From assembly GCF_000377705.1 (NCBI RefSeq), contig NZ_KB898624.1:302516-366515 (forward strand): a DNA stretch of 64,000 nucleotides. Direction: 5' to 3'. Position numbers and translations under genes: made by a program. Source of the DNA: Salsuginibacillus kocurii DSM 18087. Its GTDB lineage: Bacteria > Bacillota > Bacilli > Bacillales > Marinococcaceae. The notes under the pieces were generated by a model, which saw only the letters and a program-made list of their open reading frames with translations, was not told where the DNA came from and ran no database searches. Within the stretch, counting starts at the first letter, position 1, and every line of letters begins with the position of its first letter. This document shows positions 33,791-43,718 of the stretch, piece after piece.

Positions 33791-33911
33791 CTTATAATCC
33801 CTCCTCGCAACGACTACTTCATCTTACGCAATTGCATGAGAAGGTGTGACAATCGCCTGGATGCCTATGCTATAATGGCGAAAACAGGCGAGATAAGAAA
33901 GGGGAGCTGCT

Positions 33912-34883
33912 ATGTATCCGCGTTCTGAGTATTTACCAGCTTCAGCCATCGCTTTTTTAAAACAACTGGAAGCTAACGATAAACAGCCCGGTACGATCCG
34001 CAGGTATGCTTATGACCTGGCCGATTTCTATCACTTTCTTGATTCTGCTAGTTATAAAGAAGCAGAAAACTCCCCGAAGCTGCTTGATGGACGAGAAACG
34101 GAACATTTTTTCACCCATATAAAAAACGTCCGTTCCTATGAACTTCGGACGTTGAAACGAATTCATACAGTACTGAACCAATACTTCCTTTTTTTGAAAA
34201 CACGAAATGAACTTTCCACCGACCCGCTCCAAGAAATTGCCTTGGATGAATCGGTCTGGAACACGATAAAAGAAAGCGACCTCCTTACTGACAGAGAGAC
34301 GAAGCGCTTGTTTGACTCTATTAAAGATGACGCTGGCTTAAATGAACGCCAGCAAGCTGTGCGGCCGCTTTTGGCACCAAGAAATCAGATCATCCTCCGT
34401 TTATTTCGTTATTACGGCTTTAGTCTGCAGGAAGTAAGTACATTACAGCGCCAGGACGTGAATCTTGGTCAAAAAACCGTACACCTGCACCGGACCCAGA
34501 CGCCGGAACGAACCATTCAGCTTAGCAAAACACATAACGCAGAACTAAATGATTACTTAACTCGAATTCCAGAACCAGTACGGCCCCGGCCTGATCGAGA
34601 GGACCCTTTATTTGTCGCTTTTGATTTTCAACGCCAGACGTACCGCTGGTCTTATGAAAATGATATGCCGAAACAATTAAGTGAAGTAGCTATTCAAAAG
34701 ATGATCCGCCAAGAGATGAAACGTGCCACTATCAGAAAGGGGCTTACCGCCAAACATTTAAGACACACTTATATTGTTGAAGCTCTGTTAAAAGGGGAAG
34801 ACCCTGAACAAGTAAAAGACAATGTTGGTATGACTTCAATGCTTGCGATGGAGCGTTATTTCACCTATTTAGAAGAACACTAA
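33912..34883 (+). CDS. Tyrosine-recombinase-fold protein with most catalytic residues replaced
   Basis: The 323-residue protein has an N-terminal SAM-like core-binding domain (10-110) and a C-terminal integrase fold (120-323) alignable with XerC/XerD. The catalytic set is largely lost. Arg I is Ser171 (YYGFSLQEV for TGLRxSEL), the beta-hairpin Lys position is Pro198, His II is Lys281 (KHLRH) and His III is Met307. Arg284 and Tyr316 remain. It is therefore likely a DNA-binding protein rather than an active recombinase. It is divergent from spoVK. AAGGGGAG precedes the ATG. Confidence 0.8.
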   Translation: MYPRSEYLPASAIAFLKQLEANDKQPGTIRRYAYDLADFYHFLDSASYKEAENSPKLLDGRETEHFFTHIKNVRSYELRTLKRIHTVLNQYFLFLKTRNELSTDPLQEIALDESVWNTIKESDLLTDRETKRLFDSIKDDAGLNERQQAVRPLLAPRNQIILRLFRYYGFSLQEVSTLQRQDVNLGQKTVHLHRTQTPERTIQLSKTHNAELNDYLTRIPEPVRPRPDREDPLFVAFDFQRQTYRWSYENDMPKQLSEVAIQKMIRQEMKRATIRKGLTAKHLRHTYIVEALLKGEDPEQVKDNVGMTSMLAMERYFTYLEEH

Positions 34884-34884
34884 A

Positions 34885-34920
34885 AGGAGCTTCCCCATTA
34901 AGGAGAGCTCCTCGTTTTTT
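34885..34920 (+). terminator. Terminator after the integrase-like gene
   Basis: AGGAGCT/AGCTCCT stem followed by a seven-T run. Confidence 0.88.
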
Positions 34921-35050
34921 TCTTTACTTTCATCTCAGCAGGCTCTACGTTCGCCAGTATCCCTACTAAGTACTACCCCTTCGTAACAATCCGACCGCAT
35001 GAATACATCTGCTTTAAAAAGCGATTTTTCTGTTTCCCTTTGTGGTAACG

Positions 35051-35290
35051 TTATGACTCCTGTTCGCCATCGATCTGAAGTGGCACATTCCGTTGCGGAG
35101 AAAACGTAGAAATAGCGTGTTTATACAGCATTTGCTGCTTTCCATCTGTATCAAGCACAACCGTAAAGTTATCAAATGCCTTCACATAACCTCGCAGCTG
35201 AAAGCCGTTTAATAAAAAGACTGTAATCGGGATATTTTCTTTGCGGAGAGTGTTCAAATACTGGTCTTGAATGTTAACAGATTGTTTCAT
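35051..35290 (-). CDS. hfq: RNA chaperone Hfq
   Basis: Hfq forms a hexameric Sm ring that binds small RNAs and mRNAs. The 79 residues contain Sm1 ([30 protein letters not shown]) and the Sm2 motif YKHAIST. The length and the short tail match Bacillus Hfq (YmaH). It follows miaA by 23 bp on the same strand, the standard order. Confidence 0.96.
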   Translation of the reverse strand: MKQSVNIQDQYLNTLRKENIPITVFLLNGFQLRGYVKAFDNFTVVLDTDGKQQMLYKHAISTFSPQRNVPLQIDGEQES

Positions 35291-35313
35291 GACATGGCCC
35301 CCTCATTGATCTA

Positions 35314-36264
35314 CTATATGTTTATATTCGACGATTCTTTGCTGTTTCCCTTCACATAATCAGTGATTTTTTGAAGGGTATTTTCGTAAGTATCATTCGT
35401 TCTATCAAACCATTCCACATTTTCTTTATTCCGAAACCAAGTTAATTGGCGCTTCGCAAAGCGTCTGGAATTTTGCTTCAATTGTAAAATGGCATCATCT
35501 AGAGATTGTTCTCCGGCAAAGTAAGGGAAGAATTCTTTATAACCGATTGCTTTGGCAGCTTGAGATTGTTCTAAGCGGCTGGTATATAACTGTCTAGCTT
35601 CTTCCACCAGTCCTTGCTCTACCATCTGGTCAACCCGCAGGTTTATACGCTCATACAGTTTAGAACGTTCCATAGTCAGACCGATGAGCAGCGTCTGGTA
35701 TGAAGGCTCTTCTTCAACATCTGCACCAAATTCTGTCAGCGTGCTCCCTGTCGTTTCCACAATTTCGATCGCTCTAATTAGTTTCTTGCCATTGTTCCAA
35801 TGGATCGACTCAGCACTTTTCGGATCTTGTTGTTTTAAGCGTTGATGCAAGGCCGCTGGACCTTCAGCAGCTAGAATGTCCTCCAATTCAGCGCGAAGTC
35901 CTTCATCAGGGTCTGTATCATGAAAGGAAAGGTTTTTCGTCAGACCTTTGATGTAAAGCCCTGTGCCACCTACCACAATCGGCAGGCGTTCGTTTAGAAA
36001 CAACTGATCAATGAGTTGAAAAGCCTCGCGTTGAAATGAGGAGGCCGAAAACGCCTCTCCTGGAGACAACGTATCTATAAGATGATGAGGCACTCCTTTC
36101 CTTTCTTCACTGGTCACTTTGGCTGTACCGATATCAAGCCCTTTATACACTTGCATGGAATCGCCGCTAATAACTTCGCCGCCAAATGTTAAAGCGAGGT
36201 CCACCCCAATTGCTGTTTTGCCAACTGCCGTCGGACCTACGATAAATAAAACCGTCTTCATCAC
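35314..36264 (-). CDS. miaA: tRNA dimethylallyltransferase MiaA
   Basis: MiaA adds a dimethylallyl group to A37 of tRNAs reading UNN codons; MiaB, also in this window, then methylthiolates it. The 316 residues have the P-loop GPTAVGKTA, the DSMQVYKGLDIGTAK substrate motif and the RRFAKRQLTWFRN segment. The start is GTG at 36264 or ATG at 36261, with AAGGATG upstream. It follows the methyltransferase gene by four bases. Confidence 0.96.
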   Translation of the reverse strand: MMKTVLFIVGPTAVGKTAIGVDLALTFGGEVISGDSMQVYKGLDIGTAKVTSEERKGVPHHLIDTLSPGEAFSASSFQREAFQLIDQLFLNERLPIVVGGTGLYIKGLTKNLSFHDTDPDEGLRAELEDILAAEGPAALHQRLKQQDPKSAESIHWNNGKKLIRAIEIVETTGSTLTEFGADVEEEPSYQTLLIGLTMERSKLYERINLRVDQMVEQGLVEEARQLYTSRLEQSQAAKAIGYKEFFPYFAGEQSLDDAILQLKQNSRRFAKRQLTWFRNKENVEWFDRTNDTYENTLQKITDYVKGNSKESSNINI

Positions 36265-36268
36265 TTGT

Positions 36269-37057
36269 TCATCCTTTTTTTAAATCAATCACTCCATAAT
36301 GAATGTGGGCGTGTTTGCGGAGGAGGCGGGTGAATCCTAACACCTCAAAGCGGTCACTGCTACGATGATCTTTTAAAACGACTCTTCTCTTCGCTACCCG
36401 GCATGCTTCCTCGACTGTAGCAGCACTCACTTCTTCTGTATTGGCAAATGCGCGCAACGGGCCAATTGAGCTTGAACCCTGAACTTCTTTTTGAAACATT
36501 GGATCAAAATAAATAACATCCGCGCTGTCTTCCTCCATAGTGACAAGCCACTCATAATGGTCGCCTGCATTCACAGCCACCCGACTCAGCTCATCATGTA
36601 AGGTAGCATGGGTTAACGCCAGCTGCTTCATTCCCTCAGCAACAAGATAAGCAACGACTGGATGAGATTCAATGCCATATACCCTCCCCGTTTTTCCGAC
36701 AACATAACTAGCGACAAGGCTGTCAGAGCCAAGTCCCATTGTAGCATCAATAAACGTATCACCTGCTTGTAAGCTGCAAGCTTCTACCATTCGGTCGTTT
36801 TCTCCTCGGGCCAAGGCTTTAATACGCAATTCAGCCATGGAAGGATGAAAAAAGAAAGGATCGTCTTCCTGCCCGGGAAAATGAAGGGTCAGTTTTGTGG
36901 TGCCAACGACAAGCACAGGGGCTTCGTACGTTGCTGTTAAGTATGGCAGTGAAGTTTTTTCTCGCTGGATAAAAGAAATGTGAAATTCTTGTGCTAAAGC
37001 TTGTGCATGGTTTTGCAGCTTCTCCTGATTTTTTCGGGTTGTTGTCACGATCACACC
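36269..37057 (-). CDS. Class I SAM-dependent methyltransferase, RsmJ-like
   Basis: The protein (about 262 residues from the ATG at 37057) has the SAM-binding motif DATMGLGSDSLVASYVVG and GIESHPVV, and the catalytic-type motif DVIYFDPMF, as in RsmJ, which methylates G1516 of 16S rRNA in E. coli. In Bacillus relatives a homologue sits before miaA. The RNA target here is not known. A longer frame starts at 37096, but the binding-site-like AGGTG lies just before the start region at 37057, so the exact start is uncertain. Confidence 0.82.
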   Translation of the reverse strand, partial: GVIVTTTRKNQEKLQNHAQALAQEFHISFIQREKTSLPYLTATYEAPVLVVGTTKLTLHFPGQEDDPFFFHPSMAELRIKALARGENDRMVEACSLQAGDTFIDATMGLGSDSLVASYVVGKTGRVYGIESHPVVAYLVAEGMKQLALTHATLHDELSRVAVNAGDHYEWLVTMEEDSADVIYFDPMFQKEVQGSSSIGPLRAFANTEEVSAATVEEACRVAKRRVVLKDHRSSDRFEVLGFTRLLRKHAHIHYGVIDLKKG

Positions 37058-37156
37058 CATCACCTGCCACTTTCCATTATAGCATAGCCGCTTCATCGAA
37101 AAACCAAACCAATACTTGATTTTGCAATAATTCTTGAGCTTTTGACATAAGCAAAA

Positions 37157-37199
37157 GAAAAACTGAGCCTGTTGGGAGCATTCTCTCCCACAAGCTCAG
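37157..37199 (-). terminator. Terminator after the 36-residue membrane protein gene
   Basis: CTGAGC..TGGGAG and CTCCCA..GCTCAG form a long imperfect stem followed by TTTTT on the minus strand. Confidence 0.85.
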
Positions 37200-37245
37200 T
37201 TTATTAAACAGCAATCGAAGCGCTCTACCTTGCTGCAATCTACAC

Positions 37246-37356
37246 TTATCGATTATCTGATTGGGATTGTTTGAGAAGGTAAATGGCCATAACCATACTG
37301 AGTCCAATCGCAAAGAAAGAAATTCCTAGGATAGATAGAATTTCAAGTCCTGTCAT
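37246..37356 (-). CDS. 36-residue single-helix membrane protein
   Basis: The frame encodes MTGLEILSILGISFF, then AIGLSMVMAIYLL, then a short polar tail ending SDNR. GGGGGAGTG lies ten bases before the ATG and a strong terminator follows, so it has the hallmarks of a real single-gene transcript. Its role is unknown; small hydrophobic proteins of this kind often modulate membrane complexes or act in sporulation. Confidence 0.7.
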   Translation of the reverse strand: MTGLEILSILGISFFAIGLSMVMAIYLLKQSQSDNR

Positions 37357-37477
37357 AACTGATCACTCCCCCTGATCCACATTTGTCCATCTATTTTAAC
37401 ATGGTGTACTTTTCCTTTACCTCAACTTAACCGAATTAAATGTGACGATTGCTCGACAATTATGAACGAATTGCTTC

Positions 37478-39340
37478 CTAGTTCATAATTCGTTTAAACA
37501 TTTTTTCCATATCTTTCGTTGAGAAATGAATAATAATTGGACGGCCGTGCGGGCAAGTATACGGATCTTCACTTTGCTGCAAACGATAAAGTAGTTGTTC
37601 CATTTCGTCTTTTCGCAAATAGCGGTTGGCTTTTATAGCTGCTTTGCATGCCATAAGAATAGCTGAATTTTCCCGCAATGCTTTCAGTTTTATTGAACGC
37701 TCATGCAGCACTTCATCGACAATTTCCCGCACCATCTCCTCTTCACTTCCGGCAGGCATCCATTTTGGATAAGAAGTTACTCGGTACGTGGTCGTTCCAA
37801 ACGGTTCAACCGCAATGCCGAGGTTCTGTAAGTCGTCCAGCCGTTGTTCTAAGAGAATGGCTTCATCGGTTGATACTTCCAAGGTAAATGGGAATAGTAA
37901 TTCTTGGGCCTGATTACTCTCTTCACCCACTTTTTCCCGGAAATATTCATATTGAAGCCGCTCTTCCGCGGCGTGTTGGTCAATCATATAAAGCCCCTCA
38001 TCGTTTTGGGCAAAAATATACGTCCCGTGCATTTGACCGATTACTTCCATATCAGGCACGCCTAGAGATGTTTTTTGTTGCGTATGGGTAGCTGCTGCCT
38101 TCGTCTCATACGGCGGCAAGCTCTGCTCATAAGCTAGCCCTTCACTCTGTTCCTCCTGAACAGGCGGTGTGCTTGCTAACCGTACTTCTGGCTCTTCTCG
38201 TTCTTTTGTTTCTTTGATCAATTCTTGGGAAGAAGCAGCTTCTTGTTGGGCTGGTGACGTCTTCACTGGTTCTTTCGGGAACGAAAATGGCAGCTGTTCA
38301 CTCGGAGCGGCCGCTTTTTTAGCAGCTTCTTCTCCACCCGTGTTAGGAATTAACGTTTCATTTTGCAAAGTCTGGCGTATAGCCTGGTAAACTGCTTTAT
38401 TCAGCTCTTCTTCTTTACTTAACCTCACTTCAAGCTTAGCGGGGTGAACATTTACGTCAATTAAAGATGGATGCATCGTAATATGAAGGATGGCAATCGG
38501 AAAACGGCCAATCGGAAGCAAGGTATGATATCCTTTTTCAATCGCTTTAAAGATGGGGAAATGCTTAATATATCTTCCATTAATAATCGTCGACGTATAC
38601 GACCTGGAGGCGCGATTTACTTCCGGCAAACCAACATATCCTTCCACTTTAAAATCCGGCGTTTCCACCTCCACGGCCCGCATCTTTTTGGCTGTCTGCC
38701 TTCCGTAAATAGAAGCAGCTACCGCTCTTACGTCGTTATTTCCCGAAGTAAATAGCATGTCCCGTTCATTATGCACGAGCCGGAATGAAATCTCCGGATG
38801 AGCCAGCGCCTGGCGATTGACCACATCGGTAATTCTCCCTAATTCTGTACTTACCGTTTTCATATGCTTAAGCCGCGCGGGCGTATTAAAGAACAAATCA
38901 GTCACTTCAATATCCGTACCTTGGCGCTGCTTCGTTTGCGATTCGGCAATTAAATGTCCGCCCTGGTAACGCAGCAGGGTTCCCGGACCTTCGCCTGTGC
39001 CCGTTTCAATAGAAAGCTGGCTGACAGCAGCAATACTCGGCAGTGCTTCACCTCGAAAACCTAATGTTGCAATCGTGAACAAGTCTTCTTCTGTCTGGAT
39101 CTTACTGGTGGCATGGCGGGAGAAAGCTCGTTTTGCATCTTCAGCAGTTAGTCCTTCACCATCATCCAACACCCGAATTCGTTCGATGCCACCTTCAGAG
39201 ACGTCAATCTCAATACGAGTACTATGGGCGTCCACTGCATTTTCAACAAGTTCTTTGACAACAGAAGCTGGCCGCTCTACCACTTCTCCAGCGGCGATCT
39301 TGTTTGCTAAATGCGTTTCTAATTGAACGACACGTCCCAT
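37478..39340 (-). CDS. mutL: DNA mismatch repair protein MutL
   Basis: MutL couples MutS mismatch recognition to strand incision. The 620 residues have an N-terminal GHKL ATPase ([25 protein letters not shown]), a variable acidic linker (about 335-430), and a C-terminal endonuclease domain with [21 protein letters not shown] and CPHGRP metal-site motifs. This makes it a nicking MutL, as in other bacteria without MutH. It follows mutS by 15 bp. AAAGGAGG precedes the ATG. Confidence 0.97.
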   Translation of the reverse strand: MGRVVQLETHLANKIAAGEVVERPASVVKELVENAVDAHSTRIEIDVSEGGIERIRVLDDGEGLTAEDAKRAFSRHATSKIQTEEDLFTIATLGFRGEALPSIAAVSQLSIETGTGEGPGTLLRYQGGHLIAESQTKQRQGTDIEVTDLFFNTPARLKHMKTVSTELGRITDVVNRQALAHPEISFRLVHNERDMLFTSGNNDVRAVAASIYGRQTAKKMRAVEVETPDFKVEGYVGLPEVNRASRSYTSTIINGRYIKHFPIFKAIEKGYHTLLPIGRFPIAILHITMHPSLIDVNVHPAKLEVRLSKEEELNKAVYQAIRQTLQNETLIPNTGGEEAAKKAAAPSEQLPFSFPKEPVKTSPAQQEAASSQELIKETKEREEPEVRLASTPPVQEEQSEGLAYEQSLPPYETKAAATHTQQKTSLGVPDMEVIGQMHGTYIFAQNDEGLYMIDQHAAEERLQYEYFREKVGEESNQAQELLFPFTLEVSTDEAILLEQRLDDLQNLGIAVEPFGTTTYRVTSYPKWMPAGSEEEMVREIVDEVLHERSIKLKALRENSAILMACKAAIKANRYLRKDEMEQLLYRLQQSEDPYTCPHGRPIIIHFSTKDMEKMFKRIMN

Positions 39341-39355
39341 GTAGACGCCTCCTTT

Positions 39356-41956
39356 CTACTTTTTGTTATTCTGCTTTAATTGATGCTGCCAATCATTTAT
39401 AATTTGCAGCGCTTCAAATGGGGTCATATTGAGAACGTCCATACATTCGACTTCTGCTATAATTTTTTGTTTTTCTGGCGATAGCTCCTCGGCTTCACCA
39501 CTAGAAGCAGCTGCCTCTTCAGAAATGGTAAACAATGGGAGCTGCTCAGCTTCTTGAGAAGATGAAGGTGCCACGTCTGAACCTTTAGCTGTTTCAAGTT
39601 CCTCTAGTACTGTCTGTGCCCGGTATAACACGTCCGTAGGGAGCTGGGCTAATTTAGCGACGTGAATGCCATAACTTTTATCTGCCCGTCCTTCTTGAAC
39701 TTCATGGAGAAACACAACTTCTTCATTTTCTTCAGAGGCTGCCACATGCACGTTTTGCGCTGCTGGGAGCTCATCAGCAAGGGCGGTCAATTCATGATAA
39801 TGCGTAGAGAACAAGGTTTTTGCTCCGATCGTATTATGAATATACTCTAAAATGGATTGCGCTAAGGCCATGCCATCATACGTGGAAGTACCTCTTCCAA
39901 TTTCATCAAGTAAAAGTAAACTGCGGTTCGTAGCATTCATGAGCGCATGTTTCGTTTCCACCATTTCCACCATAAACGTACTCTGTCCTGAAGCTAAATC
40001 ATCAGCAGCACCAATCCGGGTAAAAATTTGATCAAAGACTGGAAGCTCTGCTTCTTTAGCAGGTACAAAGCAGCCAATTTGAGCCATAATTGCTGTTAAC
40101 GCGACTTGGCGCATATAGGTACTTTTCCCTGACATATTCGGCCCTGTAATGATCAGCAGTTCACGTTCCTCATCCATATACACGTTATTGGCCACATACT
40201 CCCCGGAGCCAAGTGTTTGTTCGACTACCGGGTGCCGGCTTGCTGTCAGTGTTAATGTCCGTCCTGCAGTAAATGTAGGCTTATGATAATCATTTACATC
40301 ACTTACTTTCGCAAATCCTTGCAAGACGTCGACCTCGCTAATAAGGATCGATAATTCCTGCAGCGTAGAGATTTCTTCTTTTACCCTCTCTCTTAATTCA
40401 ACAAAAAGTTCATGCTCGAGCGTGCCAATTTCAGTTTCAGCTTCTAAAATCAGTCGTTCTTTTTCTTTAAGTTCAGGCGTCACAAACCGCTCCGCATTCG
40501 TAAGCGTCTGTTTTCTTTCATAACGGTCTTGGGGTAACTGTGCAATATTTGGTTTAGTTACTTCAATATAATAGCCAAATACTTTATTGTAACCGACCTT
40601 AAGAGACTTAACCCCTGTCACCTGCCGTTCTTCCTGCTCTAAGTTAGAGATCCATGTTTTCCCGTTTTGGCTTGCTTCTCTATATTCATCGAGCTTTGCA
40701 TGATATCCTGTCCGAATCATTCCGCCCTCTAAAATCGAAACAGGAGGATGACTGACAAGCGCCCGATCAAGCAGCTCTTTTAATTCATCACATGTTTTCA
40801 TTTGCCTGCTAAGACGATCAGCATGTTCATGGTCCGTCTCTTCCACCAGAGCTTTAATAGCAGGAATACTCTCCAGCGTACTGCGAAGCTGGACAAGGTC
40901 GCGGGCATTGACTGTTTGGTAAGCCACCTTCCCAACTAAACGCTCGAGATCATAAACGCCGGTCAATGCTTCACGTAAATCTTCTCGTAAAATCATATCT
41001 TGTTTCCACGCTTCAACTAAACCTTGACGGCGTTCGATTTTTGTTTGATCTAATAAGGGCCGCTCCAGCCAGCGCTTTAACAGACGGCCTCCCATCGCCG
41101 TAGCTGTTTGATCTACTTCCGCCAGCAACGATCCTTGTCTCGTTTTATCTCGAAGCGTTTCAAGAAGTTCAAGATTTTTCTTAGCGTGAACGTCCAACAA
41201 CAAAAAGTCTGTGGTCTCTTCGACTTGAATCGCTTGCAGGTGGTCAAGAGAGCGCTTTTGCGTTCGGTGCAAGTAATGAAGCAAACGAACAGCTGCTTGC
41301 CGCAACGTTACATTACTGATTTGTACAAGCTTGTCTTCCCAGCCAGCCAATGGTTCAATCTCTTCTTCAACCGATTCAATTAAGCCGTGTTCTTGAATTT
41401 GCTGTTTAACTTTCTCATCAATTTCTTCAGCTATAACCACTTCGCGCAAGCCACTAATGGATAATTCTCGTCCAATTGCTAAATCGTCCGGAGAAAGAAG
41501 GCTGGCAGAAATTTCACCCGTCGTAAGATCTGCTTTAACCCAGGCCGCCTGTTCTCCTGGTGTGACATCCAAAGCGCCGATATATTGATTATCTTTTGCT
41601 TCCAAAGCTTTGCCTTCCATTACTGTCCCCGGCGTAATAATCCGCACCACTTCTCGTTTGACTACGCCTTTTGCTGTTTGCGGGTCTTCCACTTGCTCGC
41701 AAATCGCGATTTTATATCCTTGTCCGATCAATTCACTTATGTAACTCTCGGCGCTGTGATACGGAACCCCGCACATCGGAATAGCCTCTTCGCCCGTGCC
41801 TCTTTTCGTTAAGGTGATTTCAAGCAGTTTAGCGGCTTTAACAGCATCCTCAAAAAAAAGCTCGTAAAAGTCACCGAGCCTAAAAAAGAGAAATGTCTCT
41901 TCATATTGAGCTTTAATTTCTTTATATTGTTTCATCATTGGCGTTTCTTTCGTCAC
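39356..41956 (-). CDS. mutS: DNA mismatch recognition ATPase MutS
   Basis: MutS binds base mismatches. From the GTG at 41956 it has 866 residues. It contains the mismatch-binding domain with FFRLGDFYELF (Phe and Glu of the F-x-E motif), connector, lever and clamp domains, and an ATPase with GPNMSGKST, LLLDEIGRGTSTYDG and FSTHYHELT. GGAGG lies seven bases before this GTG, and the reading TPMMKQY that follows matches the usual MutS N-terminus. A longer frame to 42028 lacks a binding site. Confidence 0.97.
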   Translation of the reverse strand: MTKETPMMKQYKEIKAQYEETFLFFRLGDFYELFFEDAVKAAKLLEITLTKRGTGEEAIPMCGVPYHSAESYISELIGQGYKIAICEQVEDPQTAKGVVKREVVRIITPGTVMEGKALEAKDNQYIGALDVTPGEQAAWVKADLTTGEISASLLSPDDLAIGRELSISGLREVVIAEEIDEKVKQQIQEHGLIESVEEEIEPLAGWEDKLVQISNVTLRQAAVRLLHYLHRTQKRSLDHLQAIQVEETTDFLLLDVHAKKNLELLETLRDKTRQGSLLAEVDQTATAMGGRLLKRWLERPLLDQTKIERRQGLVEAWKQDMILREDLREALTGVYDLERLVGKVAYQTVNARDLVQLRSTLESIPAIKALVEETDHEHADRLSRQMKTCDELKELLDRALVSHPPVSILEGGMIRTGYHAKLDEYREASQNGKTWISNLEQEERQVTGVKSLKVGYNKVFGYYIEVTKPNIAQLPQDRYERKQTLTNAERFVTPELKEKERLILEAETEIGTLEHELFVELRERVKEEISTLQELSILISEVDVLQGFAKVSDVNDYHKPTFTAGRTLTLTASRHPVVEQTLGSGEYVANNVYMDEERELLIITGPNMSGKSTYMRQVALTAIMAQIGCFVPAKEAELPVFDQIFTRIGAADDLASGQSTFMVEMVETKHALMNATNRSLLLLDEIGRGTSTYDGMALAQSILEYIHNTIGAKTLFSTHYHELTALADELPAAQNVHVAASEENEEVVFLHEVQEGRADKSYGIHVAKLAQLPTDVLYRAQTVLEELETAKGSDVAPSSSQEAEQLPLFTISEEAAASSGEAEELSPEKQKIIAEVECMDVLNMTPFEALQIINDWQHQLKQNNKK

Positions 41957-42070
41957 AGTGATACCTCCAACTGCTCTCTTCTCACCGGCCATTATACCAT
42001 AGAACTTAAAATAAGAGATAGACAGCATACCTGAGATCGTTCTGATTCTCTAGTGGCCATTCCACCTCAT

Positions 42071-42098
42071 AAAAAAGAACCGGGGCCCCGGTTCTTTT
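42071..42098 (-). terminator. Terminator after cotE
   Basis: AAGAACCGGGGCCCCGGTTCTT is a continuous palindrome flanked by A and T runs, overlapping the cotE stop. Confidence 0.9.
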
Positions 42099-42672
42099 AC
42101 TCATCTGACTCTTCTTCATCCTCAGCTTGAAGGAAATTCGGTTCAATCGATTTCAGTTCATCATCAGCAACTTGTTCATCCCAGTTTACATCTCGATAAT
42201 TCATATCTTCCTGGTCGGGGTGCATTTGGACGGTCATTTTTGTTTCTCCCACCATTTCACAGGCAAATGAACGTTCGACTTCGACCACAACTTGTTCCTT
42301 ATCTTCGCTGATCGATGCTTCCAGTGTATTAGGTTGTTTGACTGCTCGAGCAATAACATCGGTTTGTTCAGACATAATTGGTTCATCACTCATCGTAAGC
42401 GGCACCGTTTCTTCATAAGAGACAGTCTTTGTAAACACATCGGTTTTCGTGTTGTCTTCGTAAGAATACCAGATGTTAACATCATATTGGCCAAAGACAA
42501 GAATGCTGTCTTCTTGTTTAGCCGCATCATACTCATGATTAATAATCCAACAGCCTAAAATACTAGTTGGCTTCTCATTTGGCCGAAATTGATGTGTTAC
42601 CGTGGATTCTTTTTTTCCTTTTCCGCATACGGCTTTCGTGACAATTTCGCGATAAGATGGATCTGGACTCAA
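42097..42672 (-). CDS. cotE: Outer spore coat morphogenetic protein CotE
   Basis: CotE organises outer coat assembly around SpoIVA in the mother cell. The 191-residue protein has YREIVTKAVCGKGKK, SILGCWIINHEYDA and DVNIWYSYEDNTKTDV, the conserved CotE core, and an acidic C-terminal tail. The start is TTG at 42672 with AGGAGGGG seven bases upstream. Position between ricA and mutS matches B. subtilis. Confidence 0.96.
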   Translation of the reverse strand: MSPDPSYREIVTKAVCGKGKKESTVTHQFRPNEKPTSILGCWIINHEYDAAKQEDSILVFGQYDVNIWYSYEDNTKTDVFTKTVSYEETVPLTMSDEPIMSEQTDVIARAVKQPNTLEASISEDKEQVVVEVERSFACEMVGETKMTVQMHPDQEDMNYRDVNWDEQVADDELKSIEPNFLQAEDEEESDE

Positions 42673-43231
42673 GGTATACCCCTCCTGTCTAATCTCAGTT
42701 CAGTCGATCATCGACAACGATGCCGTTATTGTATAAGCCATGACCGTCCTTTTTCGATACTATGCCGTAAGGGACCGTCCCATGCCATCAATTCAAAAAG
42801 TCATCAAGAAAGACAGATACTAAAAGGAGGTGTACATACAAGGAGCAGCCCCGTGAAAGGCAGCTTTTGCAAACGTAGTTGTGTACCATACCCACGAAGA
42901 AGCAGAAGGTGCGACTCTGGCGGGAAACTAAAGAGAACCCCGGAAAAGCTGCTTATAATTTAAAAGATCGTGTAGTTACAAGTAGAGAATCGTGGCCAAA
43001 AACCGTTGATATGCGGGGAAGGCCCGACACTTCTACGGGTCAAGCTAGCCTGGTGAGACCCTGCAAGGCGGCAGCCTGAGGAGGATCGCGGTTCGCCTGC
43101 GGAAAGGGAGGCTCTGGACGAAATTTCAATCCCTTTCTTTAACTATCTCTGCCGCTATCGCTTTGTTAAACTGTGGTGAAAACGTTCGTCTCGAGCGCAT
43201 GCAAAAGCCATGACTATTAGCAAATAGCCAA
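42673..43231. repeat. Long gap with a Bacillaceae-type intergenic repeat (plus strand, about 42980-43135)
   Basis: The copy reads GAGACCCTGCAAGGCGGCA (from 43054), then GAGGAGGATCGCGGTTCGCC and TGCGGAAAGGGAGGCTCTGG. This resembles a repeat widespread in Bacillus-group intergenic DNA. Related blocks lie near 6480 and 27390 (minus) and 21620 (plus). Upstream, 42825-42930 holds a binding-site-like AAAGGAGGTG and a short string readable as ANVVVYHTHEEAEGATLAGN before a stop, perhaps a gene remnant. No intact gene is present. Confidence 0.5.
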
Positions 43232-43278
43232 TAAAAAAAGCTCCCTATGTACAAAAATAGTTGCACATGAGGGAGCTT
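43232..43278 (-). terminator. Terminator after ricA
   Basis: AAGCTCCCT/AGGGAGCTT stem with a T-run on the minus strand. Confidence 0.9.
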
Positions 43279-43283
43279 ATTTA

Positions 43284-43718
43284 TTAAGACTTGTTACGAA
43301 TTTCTTGGAACGGATTTCTTCCGGTAGTGCCTTTCAATTTATCGCCGCCCGTATCTTCAATGATCTGATTGGTCACTGACCTTGAGATCGTATTAGAAAC
43401 AAGCTGTAACAGTTCATTAACTTCAGTTTGGCTCTGCTTAAATTCTTGCACGAGTGGAATTTGGTCAATCTCTTCATGCAATTCATCAATTTCTTTTTCC
43501 TTTGCCTTTAACGCTTCACCTTTTTGGTAATGCTGCAAATTCACTGCTTCTTTTTGTTTATCTTTAATTTGCTTTATTAACTGCTGCACTTTCAAATTTT
43601 GATTGATTTTTTCTTCAGCTTGTTTAAAAAATGCTACTTCTTCAGTATCAGCCATCATTTGGCCTAGTTTTTTTGCTTCATTTAATACATCTTTTCGGCT
43701 ATAATTTGCTTCACTCAT
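43284..43718 (-). CDS. ricA: RicA (YmcA), Y-complex subunit
   Basis: RicA, RicF and RicT form an iron-sulphur complex that directs RNase Y mRNA maturation and affects biofilm, competence and sporulation. The 144-residue protein is an all-helical YlbF/YmcA family member (long heptad-rich central part). It overlaps miaB by the four bases ATGA, so the two are coupled, as in B. subtilis. Its partner enzyme rny is also in this window. Confidence 0.94.
   Translation of the reverse strand: MSEANYSRKDVLNEAKKLGQMMADTEEVAFFKQAEEKINQNLKVQQLIKQIKDKQKEAVNLQHYQKGEALKAKEKEIDELHEEIDQIPLVQEFKQSQTEVNELLQLVSNTISRSVTNQIIEDTGGDKLKGTTGRNPFQEIRNKS

Noticed and set aside
37077-37313. 78-codon minus-strand frame overlapping a terminator
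   Set aside because: It reads through the terminator hairpin and conflicts with the 36-residue gene in another frame that has a good binding site.
42589-42963. 124-codon plus-strand frame over the cotE start and upstream gap
   Set aside because: Runs antisense through cotE, no protein-like pattern.
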